Part shown: one piece after another, positions 1-6,742 of the stretch | Layout of the letters: the number at the start of each line of letters is the position of its first letter | How positions within the stretch are numbered: position 1 is the first letter of the stretch | Source: a virus | Length of the DNA stretch: 25,162 bases | Strand: one strand, 5' to 3' | IMG/VR virus record: IMGVR_UViG_3300030107_003717 | Span: 1 to 25,162 of that record | Notes under the pieces: generated by a model | What the model was told of the DNA's origin: nothing | Database searches by the model: none | The model's input: the letters and a program-made list of their open reading frames with translations, nothing else | Made by a program: the position numbers and the translations under genes

Positions 1-1
1 T

Positions 2-205
2 ACAGGTCAAGCTGGAACAAGTGTTGGTGCAGGTACACAGTTACCAAGTATTGGTATTACAGCAAATGATCTTGGTGGTACAGACAGATTTGAAATTACA
101 AGTATTTCTGGCACTGGTTTCAATATAAAGTTTCTTAATGCTGGAAATGCTGTACAGGATAAAACATTTAGTTATACTGCTACAGGATTTGGGCGTGGTA
201 GTTAG
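2..205 (+). CDS. C-terminal end of a tail/fibre protein (partial)
   Basis: An open frame enters from the left edge and ends at TAG 203-205, giving 67 residues ending in GFGRGS. It is rich in Gly, Thr and Ser with alternating hydrophobic residues, as in beta-rich phage tail or fibre proteins, and it lies 42 bp before the large tail-fibre gene on the same strand. The start and main domains are outside the window, so the exact role cannot be given. A tail or fibre component is an inference from composition and position. Confidence 0.6.
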   Translation, partial: TGQAGTSVGAGTQLPSIGITANDLGGTDRFEITSISGTGFNIKFLNAGNAVQDKTFSYTATGFGRGS

Positions 206-247
206 TATTGAATTAAGATATACTTAAAGAAAATTTTGGATTAGGTA

Positions 248-2488
248 ATGGCTACTCACGATTATGTAATAGATAACTCCACTGGAGCTAATGTCCGTAC
301 TGATTTAAATAATGTACTCCAGGCAATATTAACAAATAACAGTTCTGGTTCTGCCCCTAGTACCACTGCGGCATATATGTTGTGGGCTGATACAAGTAAT
401 AGTTTGTTAAAGATGAGAAATTCAGCTAATGATGGCTGGATTGATCTAAGAACACTTACTGGTGGTTTAACTTCTTCTGCTGATGCGACAATAAATTCTA
501 TAACTGTAGGTAAAGGTGCAAACTCTGTAGCTGGTAACACTGTTCTTGGAGAGACTGCTTTAGATGCTTCTGTTACTGGTGGAAATAATACTGCTATTGG
601 TAATAATGCGTTAACAGCAAACACATCTGGAACGCATAACGTAGCGGTTGGTGCTTTAGCCCTAGATGCTAATACTGAAGGAGCTACTAATATTGCTATA
701 GGTTATAGTGCTTTAGGAGGAAACACAACTGGTATTAGAAATGTTGCTTCTGGTCATGGAGCTATAGAGTCTAATACAACTGGCGGTAGAAATGTTGGTA
801 TTGGATATGCTGCCTTAAATGCAAATACTACAGCAGGTTATAATACTGCGATTGGAAATGAAGCTTTAACAGCAAACACAACTGCAAGTTATAACGTAGC
901 TGTAGGATCAAACTCTTTAAAACTAAACACAACTGGAACACAGAACGTAGCTGTAGGTGCTGATGCTCTAGATGAAACTACAACTGGTGACAATATTACT
1001 GCCGTTGGATATGAGGCATTAAGTAAATCAACTACAGCTAGTAGCAATACTGCTGTGGGTTCTAAAGCATTAAGAGATAACACAACGGCTTCTAATAATA
1101 CAGCAGTTGGTAAAGATGCTTTGTTGTTAAACACAACTGGAAGTTCAAACGTAGCCGTAGGTGCTTCTGCTCTTGATGCAAATACAACTGCTGTTAATAA
1201 TACGGCTGTAGGTACTTCTGCATTAGGAGCAAACACAACTGCATCAAGCAATACTGCTATAGGTACAGAAACCTTATTAACAAACACAACTGGAACTAAT
1301 AATACTGCTCTTGGTTCAGAATCTTTAAAATTTAACACCACAGCAGATAATAATACAGCACTCGGTAAATCTGTATTACAAGCAAACACAACTGGAACTC
1401 AGAATACAGCAGTTGGGGCTTTAGCTCTTGATGCTAATACCACAGGAGGACAAAACACTGGTCTTGGATATGAAGCTTTAACTAAAAATACAACTGCATC
1501 ATATAACACAGCTGTTGGTGCTTATTCTTTAGAAGATAATACAACTGGAGCAAATAACACTGCTGTTGGTTATCAAGCTTTAGTAGAAAACACAACTGCC
1601 AATAATAATACTGGTGTTGGATATTATGCTTTAAAAGCAAACACAACTGGTGCCAATAATACTGCCATTGGTGTTAACAGTTTAAAAAATAATACAACAG
1701 GGATTCAAAATATTGGTATAGGTGGAGAAGCATTAGAATCTAATACAACTGGAAATTATAATGTTGCTATAGGTAAAAATGCACTAATAGCAAACACAAC
1801 AGCAGATAATAACACAGCAGTAGGAAGATTTGCTTTAACATCAAACACAACTGGAGGAGGAAACACAGCCGTTGGTGCTTCAGCTTTAGATGCAAACACA
1901 ACTGGAAGTAACAATACTGCTGTAGGTTACTTGGCTTTGGAGGATCTCACAACTGGATCAGCAAATGTTGGAGTAGGTTTACAAGCTGGAGAAAATATAA
2001 CAACAGGAGATTTTAATACTTGTGTTGGTAATGCTGCTGGAGATAACATAACAACAGGAAGTAATAATATAATTCTTGGTCATAGTTCAGATTGTTCTTC
2101 TGCAACTGCAAGTAATGAAGTAGTTCTTGGTAATTCGAGTATTGGTACTCTTAGATGTAATACACAAACAATATCCTCCTTATCAGATGCAAGAGACAAG
2201 ACCAACGTAATTAACTTACCAGAAGGACTTAATTTTATAAATCAACTAAGACCTGTCAAATTTGAATGGTCTACCAGAGATGGGAATGGTAAAGATGGTT
2301 CATATGAACATGGTTTTATTGCACAGGATTTACAGACGGTACAGAAAGAAAATAATGCTGATTACCTAAACATGGTTATGAATGAAAATCCAGATAGATT
2401 AGAAGCAAGTTATGGAAAATTAATTCCAATACTTACAAAAGCAGTACAAGAGTTATCAGCAAAAGTCACAGCCCTCGAAGCAGGGTAA
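248..2488 (+). CDS. Repeat-rich tail fibre with C-terminal S74 chaperone domain
   Basis: A 746-residue virion protein expected to form a trimeric, host-contacting fibre. Residues 1-90 form a non-repetitive N-terminal region that probably attaches to the tail. Residues 97-623 are 31 consecutive units of exactly 17 residues, consensus N-T-A-V-G-x-x-A-L-x-x-N-T-T-G-x-x, a pattern like the beta-roll head repeats of trimeric adhesins. Residues 646-746 match the peptidase S74 intramolecular chaperone: SDARDK at 646-651 supplies the Ser646/Lys651 pair, followed by GFIAQ and an amphipathic C-terminal helix. In this family the chaperone drives trimerisation and then cuts itself off just before the Ser, which would leave a mature fibre of about 645 residues. 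The start follows a weak AGG-like site. The S74 and repeat calls are strong; the receptor is unknown. Confidence 0.93.
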   Translation: MATHDYVIDNSTGANVRTDLNNVLQAILTNNSSGSAPSTTAAYMLWADTSNSLLKMRNSANDGWIDLRTLTGGLTSSADATINSITVGKGANSVAGNTVLGETALDASVTGGNNTAIGNNALTANTSGTHNVAVGALALDANTEGATNIAIGYSALGGNTTGIRNVASGHGAIESNTTGGRNVGIGYAALNANTTAGYNTAIGNEALTANTTASYNVAVGSNSLKLNTTGTQNVAVGADALDETTTGDNITAVGYEALSKSTTASSNTAVGSKALRDNTTASNNTAVGKDALLLNTTGSSNVAVGASALDANTTAVNNTAVGTSALGANTTASSNTAIGTETLLTNTTGTNNTALGSESLKFNTTADNNTALGKSVLQANTTGTQNTAVGALALDANTTGGQNTGLGYEALTKNTTASYNTAVGAYSLEDNTTGANNTAVGYQALVENTTANNNTGVGYYALKANTTGANNTAIGVNSLKNNTTGIQNIGIGGEALESNTTGNYNVAIGKNALIANTTADNNTAVGRFALTSNTTGGGNTAVGASALDANTTGSNNTAVGYLALEDLTTGSANVGVGLQAGENITTGDFNTCVGNAAGDNITTGSNNIILGHSSDCSSATASNEVVLGNSSIGTLRCNTQTISSLSDARDKTNVINLPEGLNFINQLRPVKFEWSTRDGNGKDGSYEHGFIAQDLQTVQKENNADYLNMVMNENPDRLEASYGKLIPILTKAVQELSAKVTALEAG
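536..2116 (+). repeat. 31 tandem 51-bp coding repeats in the fibre gene
   Basis: Counting from Asn97, the fibre gene holds 31 in-frame units of 51 bp without one insertion or deletion. The best conserved part is the Asn-Thr-Thr-Gly turn (aacacaactgg or close variants). The other positions have drifted, so the units are homologous at protein level but only partly alike in DNA. The last three units are the most divergent. Such an array can change length by recombination between units, which would change fibre length. Confidence 0.9.
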
Positions 2489-2513
2489 ACTAAAAGTAAC
2501 CTAATTTTTAATT

Positions 2514-2762
2514 ATGGAAGAAAAAACCGCAACAGAAATAGCAGCAATCTTTAAAGCTGCTGGTGATAGCGTAACTGTTATCGGTACTGCTCAAGGATCA
2601 GATGAAACTGATGATGATTTTAAAGACAAGATCAAGCGTAATGTAGAGCATCTTGAAATTATCAAGGACTACAAGAAACTTGATGGAACAACATCTATCT
2701 GGACATCTGAATCGTTTACAAATATAGATGCTGCTATCACTGCTGGTAAAAAACTCTACTAA
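2514..2762 (+). CDS. Small hypothetical protein downstream of the fibre
   Basis: An 82-residue, mildly acidic protein with no membrane segment or signal peptide. It has an N-terminal helix (about 1-17), an acidic stretch around 29-37 (DETDDDFKDK) and a short C-terminal helix. It starts 25 bp after the fibre stop and ends 3 bp before the next start, so it is almost certainly cotranscribed with the fibre. I do not recognise the family. A fibre accessory or virion role is only a guess from position. Confidence 0.75.
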   Translation: MEEKTATEIAAIFKAAGDSVTVIGTAQGSDETDDDFKDKIKRNVEHLEIIKDYKKLDGTTSIWTSESFTNIDAAITAGKKLY

Positions 2763-2765
2763 ATT

Positions 2766-2957
2766 ATGAATTTACAGGAAAGACTACAGCAACTTGCTGT
2801 TGAAAGGCAGAACCTTACTATTGCCTTACATGAAGTTAACGGTGCGATGAAGATTCTTGAACAGCAGATTCTTGAGATTCAAGAGACATCCGAAGCAAAC
2901 CAGCCATCAGATACAGAGGCATCAATCCCACAAGAAGCAACAGCACCATCAGAGTAA
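2766..2957 (+). CDS. Small coiled-coil protein
   Basis: A 63-residue protein. Residues 3-42 have leucine/isoleucine heptad spacing (LQERLQQL, then ALHEVNGAMKILEQQILEIQ), which predicts a coiled coil. The tail is Pro/Ser/Thr/Glu-rich and probably unstructured. Short proteins with a helix of this kind are common among virion and chaperone accessories in tailed phages. The family is not recognised. It belongs to the run of small genes after the fibre. Confidence 0.7.
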   Translation: MNLQERLQQLAVERQNLTIALHEVNGAMKILEQQILEIQETSEANQPSDTEASIPQEATAPSE

Positions 2958-2994
2958 GTGGTGCTACCATTTTGTTAACTACTTCTTTAATCAT

Positions 2995-3216
2995 ATGTTT
3001 CAAAAAATCGCTAATGTTTTGAGTATTGTCTCATTCATAATGGTATCTTCTGTTATCGGTGGAGGATACTTTGGATATAAATATGTAACATCAGAACAGT
3101 TTCAGACAAAGATGATGAATAAAGTTCTTGGAAGTGTTCAAGGAATGATGCCTAAAGTTTTAGATAATGCTTTGCCAAAAACAACAGGCCAATCTATTCC
3201 TTTTCTGAAGAAGTAA
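2995..3216 (+). CDS. Single-pass membrane protein
   Basis: A 73-residue protein from the ATG at 2995. The frame is open to 2857, but that extension is basic and His/Gln-rich and overlaps the previous gene, so I take 2995 as the start. Residues 6-30 (VLSIVSFIMVSSVIGGGYFGY) are one hydrophobic segment with a Gly-rich end. The rest is amphipathic and ends in a Lys pair. The next gene begins directly after the TAA stop. A membrane role is clear from the sequence, but not which one; holin-like activity is possible but unsupported. Confidence 0.65.
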   Translation: MFQKIANVLSIVSFIMVSSVIGGGYFGYKYVTSEQFQTKMMNKVLGSVQGMMPKVLDNALPKTTGQSIPFLKK

Positions 3217-3849
3217 TTGGAAATACCTGAGATATATATTCGTGAAATATACATTCCAGAAGTTCCAGAAGTTTATACACCTCATTATTTAACTATTACA
3301 AAGCCACCTGATATAGATGTTCCTGGCTGTACTTATCAGCATCGTGATATAAAAAATACAGGTAATCGTAATTTGTTATTAGATGATCCTAATGGAGTAT
3401 TTACAACGTGCGATGTACCGTTTCCTAGTTTTATTCCTCTTGACTATACACCTGAGAATTTGGTCATTACAGAAGAAGTTCCTGTTACTAATGAAACCCC
3501 ACCCTTACCAGAAACAAAGCAACAAGAGATACCAGAGCTACCGAAAGATAAAGATATTGAACTAGAACCCTGCCCTGGCAAAAAAGATCAGAGGGTTGGA
3601 GATTTTCGTAACGAAAAGCGTTTAGAACGTGTCATCGGACATAAAAGAGGGGAAGATGGGGTTGAGTGTATAACCCTCTATGAAAACGTCCCGTTTAAAG
3701 ATCAGTACATTCCAGAAGTTTCTACTATTGTATCTACTGCTGTTATTGGCTTGGTCGCTGCCAGTAGTCCACTTCTTCTTAACGCAGTAAAACCATTAGT
3801 TAAGCAAGTAGTCAAAAAGCTGACAAAGAAGAAAGATAAGGTAAAATAA
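3217..3849 (+). CDS. Pro/Glu-rich protein with C-terminal membrane anchor, TTG start
   Basis: A 210-residue protein starting at TTG 3217, which abuts the previous stop. The N-terminal half is rich in IPEV-type motifs and contains a short VPGC motif. The middle is Pro/Glu-rich and probably extended. A C-terminal hydrophobic segment (about 170-190) is followed by a strongly basic tail of KK repeats. I recall similarly built hypothetical proteins (Pro-rich, PGC motif, membrane segment, Lys tail) next to fibre genes in marine cyanophages, but I cannot check this here. Function is unknown; a membrane- or virion-associated protein is plausible. It is the last gene of the rightward fibre block. Confidence 0.75.
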   Translation: MEIPEIYIREIYIPEVPEVYTPHYLTITKPPDIDVPGCTYQHRDIKNTGNRNLLLDDPNGVFTTCDVPFPSFIPLDYTPENLVITEEVPVTNETPPLPETKQQEIPELPKDKDIELEPCPGKKDQRVGDFRNEKRLERVIGHKRGEDGVECITLYENVPFKDQYIPEVSTIVSTAVIGLVAASSPLLLNAVKPLVKQVVKKLTKKKDKVK

Positions 3850-4096
3850 GTATTAGTAAAAGGATTTGACTCCTTGAGAGGTTCTAGACGCTCTCTTAAT
3901 GCCCAAAGCTAACACTCAATAGGCAAGGTCGTTCTTATTTGAAATACCACCTTTTACTAACTAAGCAAAGGAAGTTGTAAGTATAGTCTTTGACCTCTGC
4001 CGTTACATAGAGCCTTTGCTTTTTAAGCAACCAGACCCATTATCAAGTTGTTAACTCAACCTCTGCTCTGTTGGAACGTCAGTTGCTTATTTTTTT
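3850..4096 (+). ncRNA. Candidate three-domain structured RNA between convergent genes
   Basis: No reading frame fits here, but three long perfect stems follow one another. Domain 1 pairs 3853-3863 with 3950-3960 (TTAGTAAAAGG, 11 bp) and holds inner helices 3876-3880/3891-3895 and 3900-3903/3922-3925. Domain 2 pairs 3963-3971 with 4013-4021 (AAGCAAAGG, 9 bp) and has an inner TGTAA/TTACA helix at 3976-3980/4003-4007. Domain 3 pairs 4025-4031 with 4082-4088 (AAGCAAC, 7 bp), has an inner GTTG/CAAC helix, and is followed by seven T. ACCTCTGC occurs in domains 2 and 3, and AGAGGTT at 3877-3883 could pair with AACCTCT at 4058-4064. No known class is recognised. The stems are seen in the sequence; the RNA is inferred. 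Confidence 0.5.
4025..4096 (+). terminator. Possible rightward terminator (third stem plus T-run)
   Basis: The 7-bp AAGCAAC/GTTGCTT stem, closing at 4082-4088, is followed by A and then seven T (4090-4096) on the plus strand. It would end transcripts of the fibre block just before the convergent exported-protein operon. The loop between the arms is long (50 nt), so termination may depend on the inner folding. Confidence 0.35.
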
Positions 4097-4683
4097 GTCT
4101 TAATTTCGTGCGTATGTGGGATAACTTGACCTGGTGGAACTGTAACTACAATATCTTCACAAGTAACAGCACTAGGAGTATTAGGTTTGAAGGTAACACC
4201 TAATCTTGCCTGCTCAGCACAAATTTTGAGTCTATGGAGAGAAATTTCGAGCGAAGTCTTCTTGTACAGTAATTCTTGATTTTTGATATTTATTTCTGTT
4301 GCCTTATGGCAGAGTTGTGGAGACTTTCCTAATGGAATATTCAGTTGAGCAGAGATACCATAATTTAAATTAAAGTTTTCTTTTTCAAATCTGGGAGTTT
4401 CCTGTACATACTTTATCTCTCCAGTATTTTCGTCATAAATATTTTGTCTGGTAACAGTTTCTCTTGGTAAAGAAAATGTATGAGAATCAGTTACATAAGG
4501 AGTGATCGTAAGACTAGGTGAAGCACAGACAATACCTTGACTCATTCTGAAAGAAGGCATACTAGATGGCGTGATCATGGTGGCATTGTTATTTACTACT
4601 CCAGTACTTTGTGATTGAGGAGATGCTACTGTTGTATTAGCTAGAACCTTAGAAGGGCAAAGAAGTAAAGCTACTGCCCAAAT
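4087..4683 (-). CDS. Exported protein of unknown function, start unclear
   Basis: About 198 residues read from 4683. The frame stays open to a TTG at 4842, but the N-terminal extension is His/Asn/Arg/Lys-rich and lies entirely over the end of the upstream gene. The informative part begins at WAVALLLCPSKVLA, a hydrophobic stretch with a VLA signal-peptidase-like site. Just before it there is no ATG, GTG or TTG, only an ATT at 4683-4681, so a rare start, an upstream start with a long basic n-region, or coupling to the preceding gene is needed. The mature part has several Cys, a beta-rich centre (FNLNYGISAQLNIPLG) and a helical stretch (about 140-165). It is the last gene of the exported operon. 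Function is unknown. Confidence 0.65.
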   Translation of the reverse strand: MWAVALLLCPSKVLANTTVASPQSQSTGVVNNNATMITPSSMPSFRMSQGIVCASPSLTITPYVTDSHTFSLPRETVTRQNIYDENTGEIKYVQETPRFEKENFNLNYGISAQLNIPLGKSPQLCHKATEINIKNQELLYKKTSLEISLHRLKICAEQARLGVTFKPNTPSAVTCEDIVVTVPPGQVIPHTHEIKTKK

Positions 4684-5108
4684 GTAGTTGTAGTTTCTAC
4701 TGTAGTGCTTGTATTTATTGTTCTTGTTATTGTGGTTACTGTGTCTAATCCTGGTGTTATTAAAGTTTCTTGAAGAGAAAATGATGCCCCTGGATTTGTG
4801 ATTGTGAATCTTGGAACGGTTTCTAAGTTTGGTGAAGTCCAACTAAAATTTACTCCTCCAACTGTTTGTTCTGTAAGAGTAGTAGCTGTTGGGTTGATGT
4901 ATTTATTTGTATCGGTACTTTCAATATTGTGTCCTGATGCAGAGTAAGAGTATCCTGTTCGATATTGATGACTTGTGATGGTTTCATTTATTACTGATTC
5001 TGAGGTGCTTGAAGTTTGAGAACTTCCAGATCGAAATTGAGGCACTACTGGAACCGCTAGAGTTCTTATTGGTAGTGCTAAGAATAGTAGTAAACAAAGT
5101 TTTTTCAA
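4671..5108 (-). CDS. Exported Thr/Ser-rich protein, paralogue of upstream gene
   Basis: A 145-residue protein starting at TTG 5108, which overlaps the TGA of the preceding gene as TTGA. Residues 1-18 (MKKLCLLLFLALPIRTLA) form a typical signal peptide with a TLA site and no lipobox. The mature protein is Ser/Thr-rich and predicted to be mostly beta. It shares motifs in the same order with the 171-residue upstream protein: YSxSGxNI, then GGxNxS, then AxFSLxE. This suggests an ancient duplication. It probably crosses the inner membrane by Sec. I associate similar exported proteins with marine cyanophages, from memory. Role unknown; a virion or envelope-surface protein is possible. Confidence 0.75.
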   Translation of the reverse strand: MKKLCLLLFLALPIRTLAVPVVPQFRSGSSQTSSTSESVINETITSHQYRTGYSYSASGHNIESTDTNKYINPTATTLTEQTVGGVNFSWTSPNLETVPRFTITNPGASFSLQETLITPGLDTVTTITRTINTSTTVETTTTFGQ

Positions 5109-5620
5109 TCTATGGTTATGCGAACTGTAGTTGAGCCTATGCAGCTAGTACCACTTCCTCCAGCAGTACACGAATGGACACCCGATGAAAGGCTAGTCAT
5201 AGCAAGGTTTCCAGCAGTACCACCTGATCCTACTGTTGTCTGTCCTGACAGATGAGGTATCGTAGCAATTCCACTAGAAGGAGTTATTGCAGTTGGTAAG
5301 GCATCTCCCATTGTTACCGATTCTGTAAGACTGAAAGCCGACCCTGCACTTGTAATAGCCTTATCAGTTTGAATCAAAGCTGGCACTCCGCTAGTAAGAC
5401 TAGAAACATTGAGTCCTCCAATCTGACCAGAAGTTGTAGAGCCTCCAGCAGTTACAGATGGAGTAATATTATTACCTGATATTGAATATGTCGTTCCAAG
5501 TTTATTGGTAACGCTATATGGCATATCAACAGTAATCTGTGCAGAGGTTACAAATTCCTGTTTTATATCAGCATAAGCTGGTGCTGACATTAAAAATAAA
5601 AAGGCAAGAAGTTTTTTCAT
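5105..5620 (-). CDS. Exported Gly/Ser/Thr-rich protein
   Basis: A 171-residue protein with a clear signal peptide, MKKLLAFLFLMSAPAYA, and an AYA cleavage site at residue 17. The mature chain is rich in Gly, Ser and Thr, has no membrane segment, and has two Cys near the C-terminus (HSCTAGGSGTSC) that could form a disulfide outside the cytoplasm. It shares the YSISGNNI, GGLNVS and AFSLTE motifs with the next protein. ATG overlaps the stop of the upstream membrane-protein gene (ATGA). Function is unknown; an exported phage protein acting at the cell envelope or on the virion fits the features. Confidence 0.8.
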   Translation of the reverse strand: MKKLLAFLFLMSAPAYADIKQEFVTSAQITVDMPYSVTNKLGTTYSISGNNITPSVTAGGSTTSGQIGGLNVSSLTSGVPALIQTDKAITSAGSAFSLTESVTMGDALPTAITPSSGIATIPHLSGQTTVGSGGTAGNLAMTSLSSGVHSCTAGGSGTSCIGSTTVRITID

Positions 5621-6069
5621 GTGTCTAGTTTTCCATTGTTTTTTATGCCTTTCCCAGTAATGGGATCGACTCTGATAACATCAGGTTTCGAGGTAACGAT
5701 TTCTAATGGCTGCTTTATTATTATAGTTTGAGTGCCACCAGTAGAGTTACCGATAGTACCGTTTTCATCTTCTTTCTTTTTCTTTTTAGCTCCCTGTGCT
5801 GCATTAACAGAAATACCTAGTCCACCTAAAATATTACCTAATAAACCTGCTGCAAATGTGCTATCCACTCTTGGCTGATCTGGAATATCCATTCCAAATA
5901 GTTTATTAGGAAGTTTTATATATCCAAGAGATAAGACCACTAAACACCAAGTTAAGATAAATCCCTGTGCAAAAGTAGACACCAAAAAGGTGATTTTCTC
6001 CTGATAATCAGGTTTATCGTCATCTAATTGTTTAGGTTTCCCTGGTAAATCTTTCGGTTTCTCTGCCAT
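5617..6069 (-). CDS. Two-segment membrane protein heading the exported operon
   Basis: A 150-residue protein. Residues 1-25 are charged and Pro/Lys/Asp-rich, 27-50 form a strong membrane segment (FLVSTFAQGFILTWCLVVLSLGY), and 68-90 form a weaker Gly/Ala-rich hydrophobic segment. A KKKKKEDE stretch and a C-terminal beta-rich part follow. It is the first gene of a leftward four-gene unit and overlaps the next gene by ATGA. Two hydrophobic segments with charged ends would be compatible with a holin-like or membrane-adaptor protein, but no lysis enzyme is adjacent and I do not recognise the family. Confidence 0.75.
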   Translation of the reverse strand: MAEKPKDLPGKPKQLDDDKPDYQEKITFLVSTFAQGFILTWCLVVLSLGYIKLPNKLFGMDIPDQPRVDSTFAAGLLGNILGGLGISVNAAQGAKKKKKEDENGTIGNSTGGTQTIIIKQPLEIVTSKPDVIRVDPITGKGIKNNGKLDT

Positions 6070-6115
6070 AACTGGGGTTTATTAGTCATACTATACATAA
6101 ATATAGCCTAAATCA
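6070..6115. promoter_or_regulatory. Divergent promoter region of the exported operon and small-gene operon
   Basis: The 46 bp between the leftward gene at 6069 and the rightward gene at 6116 are very AT-rich. On the minus strand TTGATT, a 17-bp spacer and TAGTAT form a plausible but imperfect promoter. On the plus strand the CATACTATACATAAATATAG stretch offers -10-like TATACA or TACTAT. Gene orientation demands promoters here, but the exact boxes are uncertain. Confidence 0.4.
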
Positions 6116-6277
6116 ATGCCAGAGGTTTATGGAGCGTTAATAGGGGCAGCAGCCACCGCCTTTCTCATGGTTTTGTCTAACATTAGCAACAGAAGAGAAA
6201 GAGATATCAGAGAAATATTTAACCGTATCTCCCAACTAGAGAAAGCCGTAAGTCGTATGGAAGGTCAAAAAGACTAA
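6116..6277 (+). CDS. Small membrane protein with helical tail
   Basis: A 53-residue protein read directly from ATG 6116 to TAA 6275-6277. Residues 4-22 (VYGALIGAAATAFLMVLSN) form one membrane segment. The remainder is charged and helical (NRRERDIREIF, then ISQLEKAVSRME), with heptad-like spacing. This N-out or N-in single-pass plus coiled-coil layout is seen among small phage holin-like and membrane-scaffold proteins, but there is no specific evidence of lysis function. It is the first gene of a rightward group of three. Confidence 0.6.
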   Translation: MPEVYGALIGAAATAFLMVLSNISNRRERDIREIFNRISQLEKAVSRMEGQKD

Positions 6278-6311
6278 TCTTTGGTATGTTTGGGAAAGAA
6301 CATAAAACACT

Positions 6312-6473
6312 ATGTCTAAATTCCTAATTAATCTTTTTATCAGATTTGGTAAAAGTGAATCGTTACGCAAGGCAGCTTTGAATCTTTTAAAGGATCTTGC
6401 ACAGAAATCTGACAATGATGTAGACGATGCCATCGTCAAGATGCTTGAAGAAAAACTATTTCCAGTAAAATGA
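6312..6473 (+). CDS. Small helical hypothetical protein
   Basis: A 53-residue protein from ATG 6312 to TGA 6471-6473. It has an amphipathic N-terminus (FLINLFIRFG), a Lys/Leu helix (LRKAALNLLKDLAQK), an acidic DNDVDDA stretch and a second short helix ending in PVK. Its stop overlaps the next start (ATGA), which supports that it is translated. The family is not recognised with certainty. Confidence 0.6.
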   Translation: MSKFLINLFIRFGKSESLRKAALNLLKDLAQKSDNDVDDAIVKMLEEKLFPVK

Positions 6474-6742
6474 AAAAGAAAAAATTTCTGAACATCGAGA
6501 TAGAAGATGCACCTCTGGAGCTTGAACTATCGGTGGAACAAAGATGTCGTGATATCTTGGCCTCTGATGATATCTACAGCATCAAACGGTATTGCACACA
6601 TCTGGTGAGGCATCAAATGAAACAGGATGTATTTCTTGCATCTTTACTTGGTCGTCTTGTAGAACTTGAGGCTTTTTTTGCTGCACATCAAGTGAGAAAA
6701 GATAAAAAGGGATTTATGAAACGCTTTTTTCGTACTCCTTAA
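6470..6742 (+). CDS. Small helical hypothetical protein
   Basis: A 90-residue protein, coupled to the preceding gene by ATGA. It begins with a basic KKKKF stretch followed by an acidic beta-like segment (LNIEIEDAPLELELS), then helices (QRCRDILAS, YCTHLVRHQ, LASLLGRLVELEAFFAAHQ) and a basic end. There is no signal peptide or membrane segment. Its last 29 bp overlap the end of a convergent gene on the other strand. Function is unknown; the length and helical content would suit a small regulator or an assembly factor. Confidence 0.7.
   Translation: MKKKKFLNIEIEDAPLELELSVEQRCRDILASDDIYSIKRYCTHLVRHQMKQDVFLASLLGRLVELEAFFAAHQVRKDKKGFMKRFFRTP

Noticed and set aside
262-624. Minus-strand frame of 120 codons inside the fibre gene
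   Set aside because: It is a shadow of the repeat-rich coding sequence on the plus strand; its Val/Leu/Pro-rich product mirrors the repeats and has no independent support. The same holds for the frame at 889-1389.
536-2116. CRISPR array or diversity-generating target repeat
   Set aside because: The repeats are in-frame coding units without spacers, there are no Cas genes, and no reverse transcriptase or template repeat is present in the window.
3383-3565. 60-codon plus-strand frame inside the Pro/Glu-rich gene
   Set aside because: Fully contained in a better supported gene, with a composition typical of an out-of-frame reading.
3850-4096. tRNA or tmRNA
   Set aside because: The GAGAG/CTCTC helix with TTCTAGA in the loop resembled a T-arm, but the loop has 10 nt, the T-loop consensus is broken and there is no acceptor/CCA arrangement.
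4840-4852. Programmed -1 frameshift (A AAT TTT) joining two exported proteins
   Set aside because: The heptamer fits the slippery pattern, but the shifted frame hits TAG at once, and the downstream protein has its own signal-like segment that would be pointless inside a fusion.
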